This document shows, one piece after another, positions 1 to 5,983 of a DNA stretch of 6,609 nucleotides. Below the pieces are notes generated by a model. The model saw only the letters and a program-made list of their open reading frames with translations. It searched no databases and was not told where the DNA came from. Position numbers and translations under genes: made by a program. The stretch's first letter is position 1. The number at the start of each line of letters is the position of its first letter. The DNA is taken from positions 1 through 6,609 of the forward strand of contig JAJZUN010000155.1 in assembly GCA_021848555.1 (NCBI GenBank), given 5' to 3'. Origin of the DNA: Pseudomonadota bacterium. GTDB taxonomy: Bacteria > Pseudomonadota > Gammaproteobacteria > Burkholderiales > SG8-39.

Positions 1-1
1 C

Positions 2-463
2 ATTCTGGGCCCACGACTGTTCAACCACCAACTCAACCTTCAACTATGTTCGGGACATCGTCAGGAGCACGGCGGCACCGCGGTATCGGCGCGCGAACTG
101 GGCGTGCCCGAGCACCATGTGGTGAAAACCCTGGTGATGGAGGACGAGGCGAAGCGGGGCCTGATCGTGCTGATGCACGGCGATCGCAAGGTCTCGACCA
201 AGAACCTGGCGCGGCAGATCGGCGCGAAACGGGTCGAGCCCTGCACGCCCGAGGCCGCCAGTCGCAATTCGGGTTATCTGGTGGGCGGCACCTCGCCTTT
301 TGGCACCAGAAAGCGCCTGCCGGTCTACGTCGAGAAAAGCGTTCTGGATTTGGACAAGATTTACATCAACGGCGGGCGGCGCGGCTACTTGGTCGGAATA
401 GCACCGGGAGAACTTGTGCGGCTATTGGATGCCAAGGCGGTCGAGGTGGCGCTGGAAGAGTGA
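2..463 (+). CDS. ybaK: YbaK/EbsC-family Cys-tRNA(Pro) deacylase, 5' partial
   Basis: Members of this family hydrolyse Cys-tRNA(Pro), a mischarging product of prolyl-tRNA synthetase, in trans in the cytoplasm. The sequence shows the family blocks in order: EHGGTAVSARELG (from base 65), VVKTLVMED with the lysine at 125-127 that matches the essential YbaK lysine, STKNLARQIGAKRVE, the glycine-rich GYLVGGTSPFG loop, KRLPVYVE, and IYINGGRRG near the end. The stop is TGA at 461-463. The reading frame is open to the left edge. The GTG at 104 is in frame but is not a plausible start, because the conserved EHGGTAVSARELG block lies before it. Family proteins usually carry about 30 residues ahead of that block. 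Only about 20 codons are available here, and bases 2-61 do not read like the family N-terminus in this frame. The true beginning is therefore cut off, rearranged or frameshifted. The gene converges on folB with a 29-base gap. The family call is firm; the left boundary is not. Confidence 0.88.
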   Translation: MLGPRLFNHQLNLQLCSGHRQEHGGTAVSARELGVPEHHVVKTLVMEDEAKRGLIVLMHGDRKVSTKNLARQIGAKRVEPCTPEAASRNSGYLVGGTSPFGTRKRLPVYVEKSVLDLDKIYINGGRRGYLVGIAPGELVRLLDAKAVEVALEE

Positions 464-474
464 CGGGACGTGTC

Positions 475-490
475 GGCCCGGGGGCGGGCC
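475..490. terminator. GC hairpin between convergent ybaK and folB
   Basis: GGCCCG (475-480) and CGGGCC (485-490) form a perfect 6-base-pair stem around a GGGG loop. It lies between the ybaK stop and the folB stop, whose last base is at 493. On the plus strand it is followed by a pyrimidine-rich stretch (TCCTACTTCTTGCC), not a true T-run, and on the minus strand no T-run follows. The position between two convergent genes fits a shared terminator, but the weak tail leaves termination efficiency uncertain. Confidence 0.45.
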
Positions 491-492
491 TC

Positions 493-846
493 CTACTTCT
501 TGCCTCTTTCGATCGCCACGCCGACCCGCCGCGCGTTGCGCTGGGCGCCGATCTTGGCCACGCTGACGCGCACCCACGGCGCATGGAATTCCCCGATCAG
601 GATTTGCGCCACATGCTCGGCGAGATTTTCCACCAGGCCGTAATGCTGCTCGACCAGTGCAGCGCGGATGCGTTCGATCACCACCGCGTAGTCTATGGTG
701 TCGGCAACCTTGCCGCTTTTGAACACGCGGTCATCGGGCAGCGCGATTTCCAGGTCCAGCTCCACCGTCTGGGTAATGGTTTTCTCGCGCTTGTAGATGC
801 CGATGCGCGCGTCCAGCCGGATTTCGCGTAGGAATATGATGTCCAT
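493..846 (-). CDS. folB: Dihydroneopterin aldolase
   Basis: FolB converts 7,8-dihydroneopterin to 6-hydroxymethyl-7,8-dihydropterin and glycolaldehyde in cytosolic folate synthesis; the family forms oligomers with shared active sites. The chosen start gives 117 residues, the usual family length (about 120). It begins MDIIFLREIRLDARIGIYKRE, the normal FolB opening, where the IGIYKRE segment places Glu21 at the position of E. coli Glu22. TIDYAVV follows with Tyr53 matching Tyr54, then LVENLAEHVA with Glu73. Near the end, VSVAKIGA supplies Lys98, matching the catalytic Lys100. The frame stays open upstream to an ATG at 960, but those 38 extra residues do not resemble FolB and cross the probable promoter, so 846 is preferred. 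No clear Shine-Dalgarno sequence precedes it. folB and plsY are also divergent neighbours in E. coli, which supports both calls. All expected catalytic residues appear present. Confidence 0.93.
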   Translation of the reverse strand: MDIIFLREIRLDARIGIYKREKTITQTVELDLEIALPDDRVFKSGKVADTIDYAVVIERIRAALVEQHYGLVENLAEHVAQILIGEFHAPWVRVSVAKIGAQRNARRVGVAIERGKK

Positions 847-895
847 GTCGTGGGAGTCGGGATGGGGGCTAGGGCGGGATACGCATCTCGCGTAA

Positions 896-910
896 AATGT
901 GCTGCACATT
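896..910. promoter_or_regulatory. Perfect 15-base palindrome, candidate operator
   Basis: AATGTGC and GCACATT are exact inverted copies around a single T. The site lies about 50 bases upstream of the folB start, in the divergent folB/plsY region. It overlaps a TAAAAT on the plus strand (893-898) and the end of a candidate minus-strand -10 (TAGAAT, complement of 908-913). The shape and position fit the binding site of a dimeric repressor, but I cannot name the regulator. A chance palindrome or a short RNA hairpin is also possible. Confidence 0.4.
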
Positions 911-937
911 CTAACAGACCGTTCGGAATTGCCGAAA
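908..937 (-). promoter_or_regulatory. folB: Candidate folB promoter
   Basis: Read on the minus strand, TAGAAT (complement of 908-913) is a good -10 match. About 17-18 bases upstream lies a weak -35-like TTCGGC or TTTCGG (complement of 931-937). Transcription would start near base 900, leaving a leader of roughly 55 bases before the folB ATG. The same stretch carries an imperfect inverted repeat: CCGTTCGG at 919-926 and CCGAAACGG at 932-940, with one bulged base and the loop AATTG. The -35 match is poor, so this is a tentative call. Confidence 0.3.
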
Positions 938-960
938 CGGCCGCCGGCAAAAGGGAGCAT

Positions 961-1023
961 AAGGGGAGACGTCCGAAGGTCTCGATCCCCCTTGAGGGGA
1001 AAGTCCCCGCAGGGGATATCCCC
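961..1023. repeat. Cluster of alternating GGGG/CCCC inverted repeats before plsY
   Basis: Several hairpins can form and compete here. GAGAC (966-970) pairs with GTCTC (979-983) around an 8-base loop, and the stem can extend by pairing AAGGG (961-965) with CCCTT (989-993) past a bulge. CCCC (988-991) can instead pair with GGGG (996-999) around TTGA. TCCCC (1004-1008) pairs with GGGGA (1012-1016) around GCA. Finally GGGG (1012-1015) and CCCC (1020-1023) flank ATAT as a perfect 12-base palindrome. The cluster ends 31 bases before the plsY ATG. It could be an mRNA leader structure or an intergenic REP-like element; one copy cannot tell these apart. Confidence 0.55.
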
Positions 1024-1054
1024 TCATTTCGCAATCGGTTCTAAGGTAATTTAG

Positions 1055-1672
1055 ATGGCGACCATAATCTTCGCAGTTGCAGCCTATCTCATCGGCTCGC
1101 TTTCGTTCGCTGTGATCGTGAGCCGGATGTTCGGGCTGCCCGATCCGCACAGCTACGGCTCCGGCAATCCGGGCGCTACCAATGTGCTGCGCACCGGCAG
1201 GAAACTCGCAGCGGCGCTGACGCTCGCGGGCGACACCGGCAAGGGCGTGCTGGCGGTGGCGCTGGCCCGGCATTTCGCCGCGGACTACGGCGTGGACACG
1301 AGCGGCATCGCCCTGGTCGCGCTGGCGGTGTTCCTGGGCCATGTGTATCCGGTGTTTTTCCGTTTCCGCGGCGGCAAGGGCGTGGCCACCGCGCTCGGCA
1401 TCCTGTGCGCGCTAAGCCTGTGGCTGGGGCTGGCGACGCTGGCGACCTGGCTGGTGATCATGCTGTTCTTTCGCATGGTCTCGCTCGCCTCCATCATCGC
1501 CGCCGTGTTCGCGCCGTTTTGCACCGCCATGCTGTTCGGACTGGCGAGTCCGCTGCTGCCGGGCGTACTGGCGATAGCCGCGCTCCTGGTCTACCGGCAC
1601 AATGAAAACATCGCCCGCCTGCGCGCCGGCACCGAGAGCCGCATCGGCGCGAAGAAACCGGATTCCGCATGA
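1055..1672 (+). CDS. plsY: Acyl-phosphate:glycerol-3-phosphate acyltransferase PlsY
   Basis: PlsY moves the acyl group from acyl-phosphate (made by PlsX) to glycerol-3-phosphate, giving lysophosphatidic acid, the first committed step of bacterial phospholipid synthesis, in the inner membrane. At 205 residues the length is normal. The three conserved loops are visible: SGNPGATN at residues 36-43, [14 protein letters not shown] at 102-115 (the glycine-rich phosphate-binding loop), and [13 protein letters not shown] at 182-194. A DTGKG segment is at 60-64. Hydrophobic stretches between the loops (about 2-22, 84-100, 115-137, 143-163 and 168-180) fit the five-segment PlsY topology. The ATG is preceded by AAGG at 1043-1046 with 8-base spacing. 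The gene diverges from folB, and its stop overlaps the next start (ATGA at 1669-1672), which suggests translational coupling. Confidence 0.97.
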   Translation: MATIIFAVAAYLIGSLSFAVIVSRMFGLPDPHSYGSGNPGATNVLRTGRKLAAALTLAGDTGKGVLAVALARHFAADYGVDTSGIALVALAVFLGHVYPVFFRFRGGKGVATALGILCALSLWLGLATLATWLVIMLFFRMVSLASIIAAVFAPFCTAMLFGLASPLLPGVLAIAALLVYRHNENIARLRAGTESRIGAKKPDSA

Positions 1673-2745
1673 GTTCGACACCGCTGGCCGCCGCGCTGCT
1701 GGGTTTTGGCCTGACGCTGGGTCTGATCCGCTTCCTCGCCCCCCGGGCGGAACGCTATGGCCTGGTCGATGCGCCCGGCGCCGGGCGCAAGGACCACGCC
1801 GGCAATACCCCGACCGTAGGCGGGCTGGCGATCGTGCTCGGGCTGGCATCGACGGCGCTGCTGACGCAATTCGCGACCCAGGTACACCCCGCGTTCTGGG
1901 CGGGACTGTTTTTGATCGCGCTTACCGGCACGCTGGACGACTTGTTCGACCTGCAGCCCGTCATCAAATTCGCGGCGCAGATTACGGCTGCGCTGCTGAT
2001 GATCCACTGGGGCGGCCTGGTATTGCTTTCCCTGGGCGATCTGGTGCGCGAACAGCCTCTGGTGCTGGGACGGTTCGCCGTGCCGCTCACCGCGTTTGCC
2101 CTGATCGGGGTGGTAAACGCGATCAACCTCTGCGACGGCGCAGACGGCCTTGGCGGCGGCCTGGTGTTCATCGCGTTGTTCTGGATCGTTGTGATGGGCG
2201 CGATTTCGCCGAATAGCGACACGCTCGCGCTGCCGCTGGGATTGCTGGGCTGCATCGCCGCATTCCTCGCGTTCAACATGCGCACTCCGTGGCGCAGCCG
2301 GGCCGCGATTTTTCTCGGCGATGCCGGCAGCCTGTCCCTGGGATTTGCGCTCGCCTGGCTCACGGTGGACGCGGCGCAGCCGCGCGCGCAGTTGTTCCCG
2401 CCGGTCACGGCGATCTGGCTGGTGGCGATCCCGATCAGCGACACCATAGTCTGCATGAGCCGGCGCCTGGCCCATGGCAAGAACCCGTTTCGCGCCGACC
2501 GCACCCATCTGCACCATATCCTGATCGATCTCGGCCTGACTCCGGGAAAAGCCGTCGCGCTGATCCACCTGATCGCCTTCGTGCTCGCCGCGGCGGGCGT
2601 CGCGGGCTGGGCCCTGGGCGTGCGCGAGCACCATATGTTCTACAGCGCGATGGCGGTGTTCGCGCTGTATATCGTCCTGGTGCAATTGGGCCTCGCCCGC
2701 GTAGCGGCGCGGCCTGCGACCACGGCCGCGGTACACAAAATATGA
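1669..2745 (+). CDS. wecA: WecA/MraY-family undecaprenyl-phosphate sugar-1-phosphate transferase
   Basis: Family members transfer a sugar-1-phosphate (for WecA, GlcNAc-1-phosphate from UDP-GlcNAc) to undecaprenyl phosphate at the inner membrane, starting O-antigen, common-antigen or exopolysaccharide assembly. The 358-residue product is a multi-pass membrane protein of family-typical length. Motifs in order: [13 protein letters not shown] at 40-52, the metal-binding DDLFD at 90-94, [12 protein letters not shown] at 150-161, FLGDAGS at 215-221, and the cytoplasmic HLHH at 280-283 within [11 protein letters not shown]. The HxHH motif and the lack of peptidoglycan genes nearby favour a WecA/TagO-like enzyme over MraY. 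The exact sugar cannot be read from sequence. The start overlaps the plsY stop by 4 bases and has no strong ribosome-binding site of its own. The exopolysaccharide-type genes downstream suggest it is the initiating enzyme of that pathway, but a housekeeping O-antigen role is equally possible. Confidence 0.9.
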   Translation: MSSTPLAAALLGFGLTLGLIRFLAPRAERYGLVDAPGAGRKDHAGNTPTVGGLAIVLGLASTALLTQFATQVHPAFWAGLFLIALTGTLDDLFDLQPVIKFAAQITAALLMIHWGGLVLLSLGDLVREQPLVLGRFAVPLTAFALIGVVNAINLCDGADGLGGGLVFIALFWIVVMGAISPNSDTLALPLGLLGCIAAFLAFNMRTPWRSRAAIFLGDAGSLSLGFALAWLTVDAAQPRAQLFPPVTAIWLVAIPISDTIVCMSRRLAHGKNPFRADRTHLHHILIDLGLTPGKAVALIHLIAFVLAAAGVAGWALGVREHHMFYSAMAVFALYIVLVQLGLARVAARPATTAAVHKI

Positions 2746-2799
2746 CAATTGCCTGCTTTCGTGGCGCGCGTGCGGAATATCACCTGGGCTAAAATTGTC
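2744..2799 (+). promoter_or_regulatory. Spaced inverted repeat and possible promoter before the barrel gene
   Basis: The 109-base gap between the wecA-like gene and the barrel gene holds GACAATT (2744-2750) and its exact inverse AATTGTC (2793-2799), separated by 42 bases. The right arm overlaps TAAAAT (2790-2795), a plausible -10, but no convincing -35 lies 16-18 bases upstream. Small hairpins follow: CTGC/GCAG within 2799-2813 and GCTT/AAGC within 2813-2825. No intrinsic terminator with a T-run is visible, so transcription may continue from wecA into the barrel gene. Whether a separate promoter exists is uncertain. Confidence 0.3.
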
Positions 2800-2854
2800 T
2801 GCTGGTTTTGCAGCTTTCGAGAAGCGGACAGTGAATTGAGAGTATCAGGGCGCG

Positions 2855-4135
2855 ATGCGCAAACCAAGACCTAGGACGCCTGCGTTCGTGCTGGCGGGCA
2901 CGGCGGTGCTGAGCTCGGCCGCGCTGGCGCAACAGCCGCGCCTGGATACCTCGCTCGGGGCGATCGCGGCGCCGGTGCCGTATTCACCCTCGTCGTCGGC
3001 GGCCGCCCAGGAAGGCGCGTCGCAATCCGGCGGCCTCACGCTGCAACTCATGGGCATGCTGGTCACGGTCCATCCGTCGGTAAGAATGGAAACCCGGCAC
3101 GACGACAACATCTACCTCTCCCCGACCAAGCGCACCGCCGACCAGATGCTGGTGCTGACCCCGGCGCTGCGCCTGGAGACCCGCCAGGGCGCCAACACTT
3201 TCGCCTTGCGCATGAGCACCAGCATAGGCCGGTATCGGAACAACACGGCGGACAACTACACCACCTACAACCTCAACGGCATGGCCGATTTCGATCTGGG
3301 CACGCGCCTGCGCGCCAACCTGAGCGGCGACTATCTCGACGGCGAAGATCCGCGCGGCTCCACCAACAACGCGATCTCCTCCACCCCCGACCGTTACCGC
3401 CAGACCCAGGGACGGGGCATATTCTCCTACGGCGCAAGGGGCGCCCAGGGGCGCATCGACTTCGAACTCGGGCAATTGCGCCGCGCCTACTACAACAACC
3501 GCGCCACCACCGCCGGCAACGACCGCACCGTCGACGACGTCGGCGCCACCTTCCATTGGCGCCTCGGCCCCAAGACCACGCTGCAGTTCCAGGGCAAGCA
3601 CAGCAGGATCGCCTACGACTCGGCGACATCGACCCTGGGCAGCGTCGAAAACGCGCTGCTGGCCGGCGCGACCTGGGAGGCCACTGCGAAAACCCGGGGC
3701 ACGTTCAGAATCGGCGTGATCAAAAAAGACTTCGACGATAGCGCGCGCGCCAGTTCCAGCAGCATCAGCTGGAGCGGGGATATAACCTGGAGCCCGCTCA
3801 CCTACTCGCATGTCAATCTGACTTTCAACCGCGCGCCGGCCGAGACCACCGGCGGCGTCGGCAATTTCATCGTCAGATCCTTGCCCACGGTAAGATGGAC
3901 GCACGAATGGAACAGCCGCTTCACCACCGCGACCACCGCCTCCTATGCCGCCGACGCCTACCAGGGCGTGGCCCGCACCGACAACACCCAGAACTACGGC
4001 TTCAATGCGAGCTATAAAATGCGGCGCTGGCTGAGTCTGGGCGGAGACTATGCGCACAGCGTTCGCAGTTCCAGCGACAGCAATTTCAGCTACCAGCGCA
4101 ACGTGTTCATGCTGTTCCTCAATGCCTCCCTCTGA
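2855..4135 (+). CDS. Outer-membrane beta-barrel protein, exopolysaccharide-locus type (BBP2-like)
   Basis: The 426-residue product begins with a signal peptide (basic MRKPRPR, hydrophobic core to residue 24, probable cleavage after AALA at 25). A low-complexity linker rich in Ala, Ser and Pro follows to about residue 60. From about 70 onward it shows alternating short amphipathic strands and polar turns typical of a barrel. The start of the barrel, HPSVRMETRHDDNIYLS (73-89), followed by a strand ending VLTPALRLETR (99-110), resembles the putative beta-barrel porin 2 family. Proteins of that family, including EpsL-like ones, are often encoded in exopolysaccharide and exosortase-linked loci. 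The chain ends FMLFLNASL, a hydrophobic final strand without the usual terminal Phe. An AGGG (2847-2850) stands rather close, 4 bases before the ATG. The polysaccharide export gene follows 57 bases later on the same strand. Whether it secretes, anchors or senses polysaccharide is unknown. The barrel nature is solid; the subfamily is inferred. Confidence 0.82.
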   Translation: MRKPRPRTPAFVLAGTAVLSSAALAQQPRLDTSLGAIAAPVPYSPSSSAAAQEGASQSGGLTLQLMGMLVTVHPSVRMETRHDDNIYLSPTKRTADQMLVLTPALRLETRQGANTFALRMSTSIGRYRNNTADNYTTYNLNGMADFDLGTRLRANLSGDYLDGEDPRGSTNNAISSTPDRYRQTQGRGIFSYGARGAQGRIDFELGQLRRAYYNNRATTAGNDRTVDDVGATFHWRLGPKTTLQFQGKHSRIAYDSATSTLGSVENALLAGATWEATAKTRGTFRIGVIKKDFDDSARASSSSISWSGDITWSPLTYSHVNLTFNRAPAETTGGVGNFIVRSLPTVRWTHEWNSRFTTATTASYAADAYQGVARTDNTQNYGFNASYKMRRWLSLGGDYAHSVRSSSDSNFSYQRNVFMLFLNASL

Positions 4136-4157
4136 TAGAATGACCTGCACGTCAGAG
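4130..4157. repeat. Inverted repeat at the end of the barrel gene
   Basis: CTCTGA (4130-4135, containing the stop codon) is the exact inverse of TCAGAG (4152-4157). Inside, TGAC (4141-4144) can pair with GTCA (4151-4154) as an alternative. There is no T-run after it, so it is unlikely to be an intrinsic terminator. It could slow ribosomes, protect the mRNA end, or be chance. Confidence 0.3.
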
Positions 4158-4192
4158 TCCATGCCTGTCCGCGTGTACGGAGTGTAGTTTCC

Positions 4193-4807
4193 ATGGCGAG
4201 TCCCGGCCGCGTCGTACTTCTGCTCTGCTTCTGTCTGTTCGGCGCGAGCGCCTGCGCGCAGGCGCCGGCGGTCTCCGGCGCCGTGGTCGCGGCGCCGGCG
4301 CCAGTCCCGTCCGAAACCGATCAGGCTTCGAAGACCGAGACGCTGTCCAAGTATCGACTGTCGACCGGCGACGTAATCAGCATTACCGTCTACGGCGAAG
4401 ACGACCTCAAGCGCGAGAGAGTGCGCCTCACCGACGCCGGCACCATTTCCTATCCGGTACTGGGAGAATTGCAGGTGCGCGGCAAGACCGTCGGCGAACT
4501 GGAGAAAATCATCACCGACGGCTTGCGCGGCACCTATCTGGTCAACCCGCGCGTCGCAGTGACCATAGACGAGTACCGGCCGTATTTCATCAGCGGGCAG
4601 GTCGCCAACAACGGCAGCTTTCCCTACCAACCGGGACTGACCGTACGCAAAGCCGTGTCCATCGCCGGGGGTTTCAGGGAGCGGGCATCGCAAAGCAAGA
4701 TCACCATCCTGCGCGACGGCGACGCCACCAACACCCCGGTCAAAGCCGACCTCAACACCCCGGTTCACCCCGGGGACACGGTCACCGTCGGGGAAAGCTT
4801 TTTCTAG
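4193..4807 (+). CDS. Short Wza-like polysaccharide export protein (Poly_export + one SLBB)
   Basis: Wza-type proteins form the outer-membrane and periplasmic channel for capsule or exopolysaccharide. This one has 204 residues. A signal sequence ends near LFGASACAQA: Cys21 could be lipidated, though Ala-Ser-Ala-Cys is a weak lipobox, and signal peptidase I cleavage nearby is also possible. An Ala/Pro-rich linker runs to about 45. The polysaccharide export domain spans about 52-127, with YRLSTGDVISITVYGEDDL, DAGTISYPVLGELQVRGKTV and NPRVAVTIDEY. One SLBB (soluble-ligand-binding beta-grasp) domain spans about 131-180 with YFISGQVANNGSFPYQ and AVSIAGGF. The chain then stops near 204, so the later SLBB repeat and the C-terminal amphipathic helix that forms the outer-membrane pore in E. 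coli Wza (379 residues) are missing. GGAG (4179-4182) lies 10 bases before the ATG. Beside a beta-barrel gene, it may rely on that barrel for the outer-membrane passage, which is inference. Confidence 0.9.
   Translation: MASPGRVVLLLCFCLFGASACAQAPAVSGAVVAAPAPVPSETDQASKTETLSKYRLSTGDVISITVYGEDDLKRERVRLTDAGTISYPVLGELQVRGKTVGELEKIITDGLRGTYLVNPRVAVTIDEYRPYFISGQVANNGSFPYQPGLTVRKAVSIAGGFRERASQSKITILRDGDATNTPVKADLNTPVHPGDTVTVGESFF
4729..4764 (+). repeat. In-frame 12-base direct repeat inside the export gene
   Basis: CAACACCCCGGT occurs exactly at 4729-4740 and again at 4753-4764, 24 bases (8 codons) apart. It gives the protein repeat NTPVKADLNTPVHPGD near the C-terminus. A small in-frame duplication is the simplest reading; chance in GC-rich DNA remains possible. 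Confidence 0.5.
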
Positions 4808-4861
4808 GGCGGAAACGTGCCCGCCATCGGCGCTGCGCTTGAACTCACCGGGTAATTGGCG

Positions 4862-5983
4862 ATGAACCTGTGCACTCGGGGTGTTGCTGCTGTCGCCGCG
4901 GCCATCGCGCTCGCGGCGGTCGGACACGCCAGCGCCAGCACGCTCGATCTTGCCTATCGCGCCGACCAGCCCGCCTTCCGCCTGCCCGCGGCGGCGGCAG
5001 ACGCGCAGTTGCCGCGCCTGCTCGACGAATACACGCCGCCGCCACCGCCACCGAGCGCCGCCATCGAAACGGCGCCCGCAGGTGCCTCCCCCACGCCCTT
5101 TCTCTACGCCTGGGACCGCGTGCGCGCGGGCTTTGCCGTTCCCGCTCTGGACGGCCCGCTGGTCGCGCACTGGCAGACCTGGTATCTGGAACATCCGAAG
5201 CTGCTGCAAGCCATGTTCGAGCGCGGCCGGCGCTACATTTATCACGTGGTCGAGGAAATAGACCAACGCGGCCTGCCGACCGAGCTCGCCTTCCTGCCCA
5301 TGGTGGAAAGCGGCTATGACCCGAAGGCCTTGTCTTCCGCACGCGCTTCCGGACTGTGGCAATTCATTCCCTCCACCGGCAAGGCGTACAAACTGGAGCA
5401 AGGCCTGCTGCTGGACGCCCGCCGCGACGTCATTTCCTCGACCGCTGCGGCCCTGAACTACCTCCAGACCCTGTTCGAACGCTTCGGCGACTGGCAACTC
5501 GCGCTCGCCGCGTACAACTGCGGCGAAACCGCGGTGGCCAGGGCGATCGCGCGCAACAAGGCCAGGGGACTGCCGACCGGCTACAAGGCGCTGGCCCTGC
5601 CGGAGGAAACGCGCAACTACCTGCCCAAGCTGCAGGCGCTGAAGAACATCGTGTCCCATCCCGGCGCGTTCAACATCCACATCGAGCCGGTACCGAACAA
5701 GCCTTACTTTGCCGCCATCGCCAGCGAGCGTTATATCGACGTCGATGTGGCCGCCAGACTGGCCGAGGTCACGCTGGACGAGTTCCTCGCCCTCAATCCA
5801 TCGTTCAATTTGAATTTGATCTCCAAAGGCCCGCGCAATCAAATCGTGCTTCCGGTGGACAAGGTCGACGCGTTTATCAGCAACCTGGACAACTATAGAG
5901 AGCCGCCGAAGCGCGAGAAATCCGTCGAACGCAAGGCGTCGCCGAAGGCCAAGGCGCGCGCTGCGGCCGCGGACGTTCGATGA
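4862..5983 (+). CDS. MltD-like membrane/periplasmic lytic transglycosylase (SLT domain)
   Basis: This enzyme type cleaves the MurNAc-GlcNAc bond of peptidoglycan, leaving 1,6-anhydro-MurNAc ends. From the ATG at 4862 the product has 373 residues; an in-frame TTG two codons earlier (4856) is possible but less likely. A signal peptide covers about 1-26 (ending GHASAS), followed by a Pro/Ala-rich linker with six prolines in a row near 59-64. The catalytic domain covers about 105-265: LPTELAFLPMVESGYDP with the presumed catalytic Glu149, ASGLWQFIPSTG near 162-173, LALAAYNCGE near 213-222, and LPEETRNYLPKL near 246-257. AYNCGE carries Cys where Ala, Trp or similar is common. MltD of E. coli (452 residues) ends in LysM repeats. 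Here no clear LysM is seen, only a region ending NQIVLPVDKVD and then a basic tail rich in Lys, Arg and Ala. The stop overlaps the next start by 4 bases. The setting suggests wall remodelling for polysaccharide export, but a housekeeping role is possible. Confidence 0.92.
   Translation: MNLCTRGVAAVAAAIALAAVGHASASTLDLAYRADQPAFRLPAAAADAQLPRLLDEYTPPPPPPSAAIETAPAGASPTPFLYAWDRVRAGFAVPALDGPLVAHWQTWYLEHPKLLQAMFERGRRYIYHVVEEIDQRGLPTELAFLPMVESGYDPKALSSARASGLWQFIPSTGKAYKLEQGLLLDARRDVISSTAAALNYLQTLFERFGDWQLALAAYNCGETAVARAIARNKARGLPTGYKALALPEETRNYLPKLQALKNIVSHPGAFNIHIEPVPNKPYFAAIASERYIDVDVAARLAEVTLDEFLALNPSFNLNLISKGPRNQIVLPVDKVDAFISNLDNYREPPKREKSVERKASPKAKARAAAADVR

Noticed and set aside
104..463. GTG at 104 as the start of ybaK
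   Set aside because: It would remove the conserved EHGGTAVSARELG segment, which is in frame directly upstream.
46..831. A plus-strand frame from an ATG at 46 running through ybaK and folB
   Set aside because: It reads ybaK out of frame and folB antisense, and its protein is low-complexity. Both real genes have conserved motifs in other frames.
847..960. A 38-residue N-terminal extension of FolB from an ATG at 960
   Set aside because: The extension is unlike FolB and crosses the palindrome and candidate promoter. MDIIFLREIRLD at 846 is the typical FolB beginning.
850..1044. A 64-codon plus-strand frame in the folB-plsY gap
   Set aside because: It has no ribosome-binding site or recognisable content and is made largely of the inverted-repeat cluster, so it is better read as non-coding.
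1591..2748. A 385-codon minus-strand open frame opposite plsY and the wecA-like gene
   Set aside because: The product is dominated by Arg, Gln, Gly and Ala with no membrane or catalytic pattern. The plus strand holds two strongly motif-supported enzymes.
4807..4825. GGCGG/CCGCC hairpin after the export gene as a terminator
   Set aside because: The 5-base stem has an 8-base loop and no T-run, and a co-directional gene follows 36 bases later, so termination is not supported.
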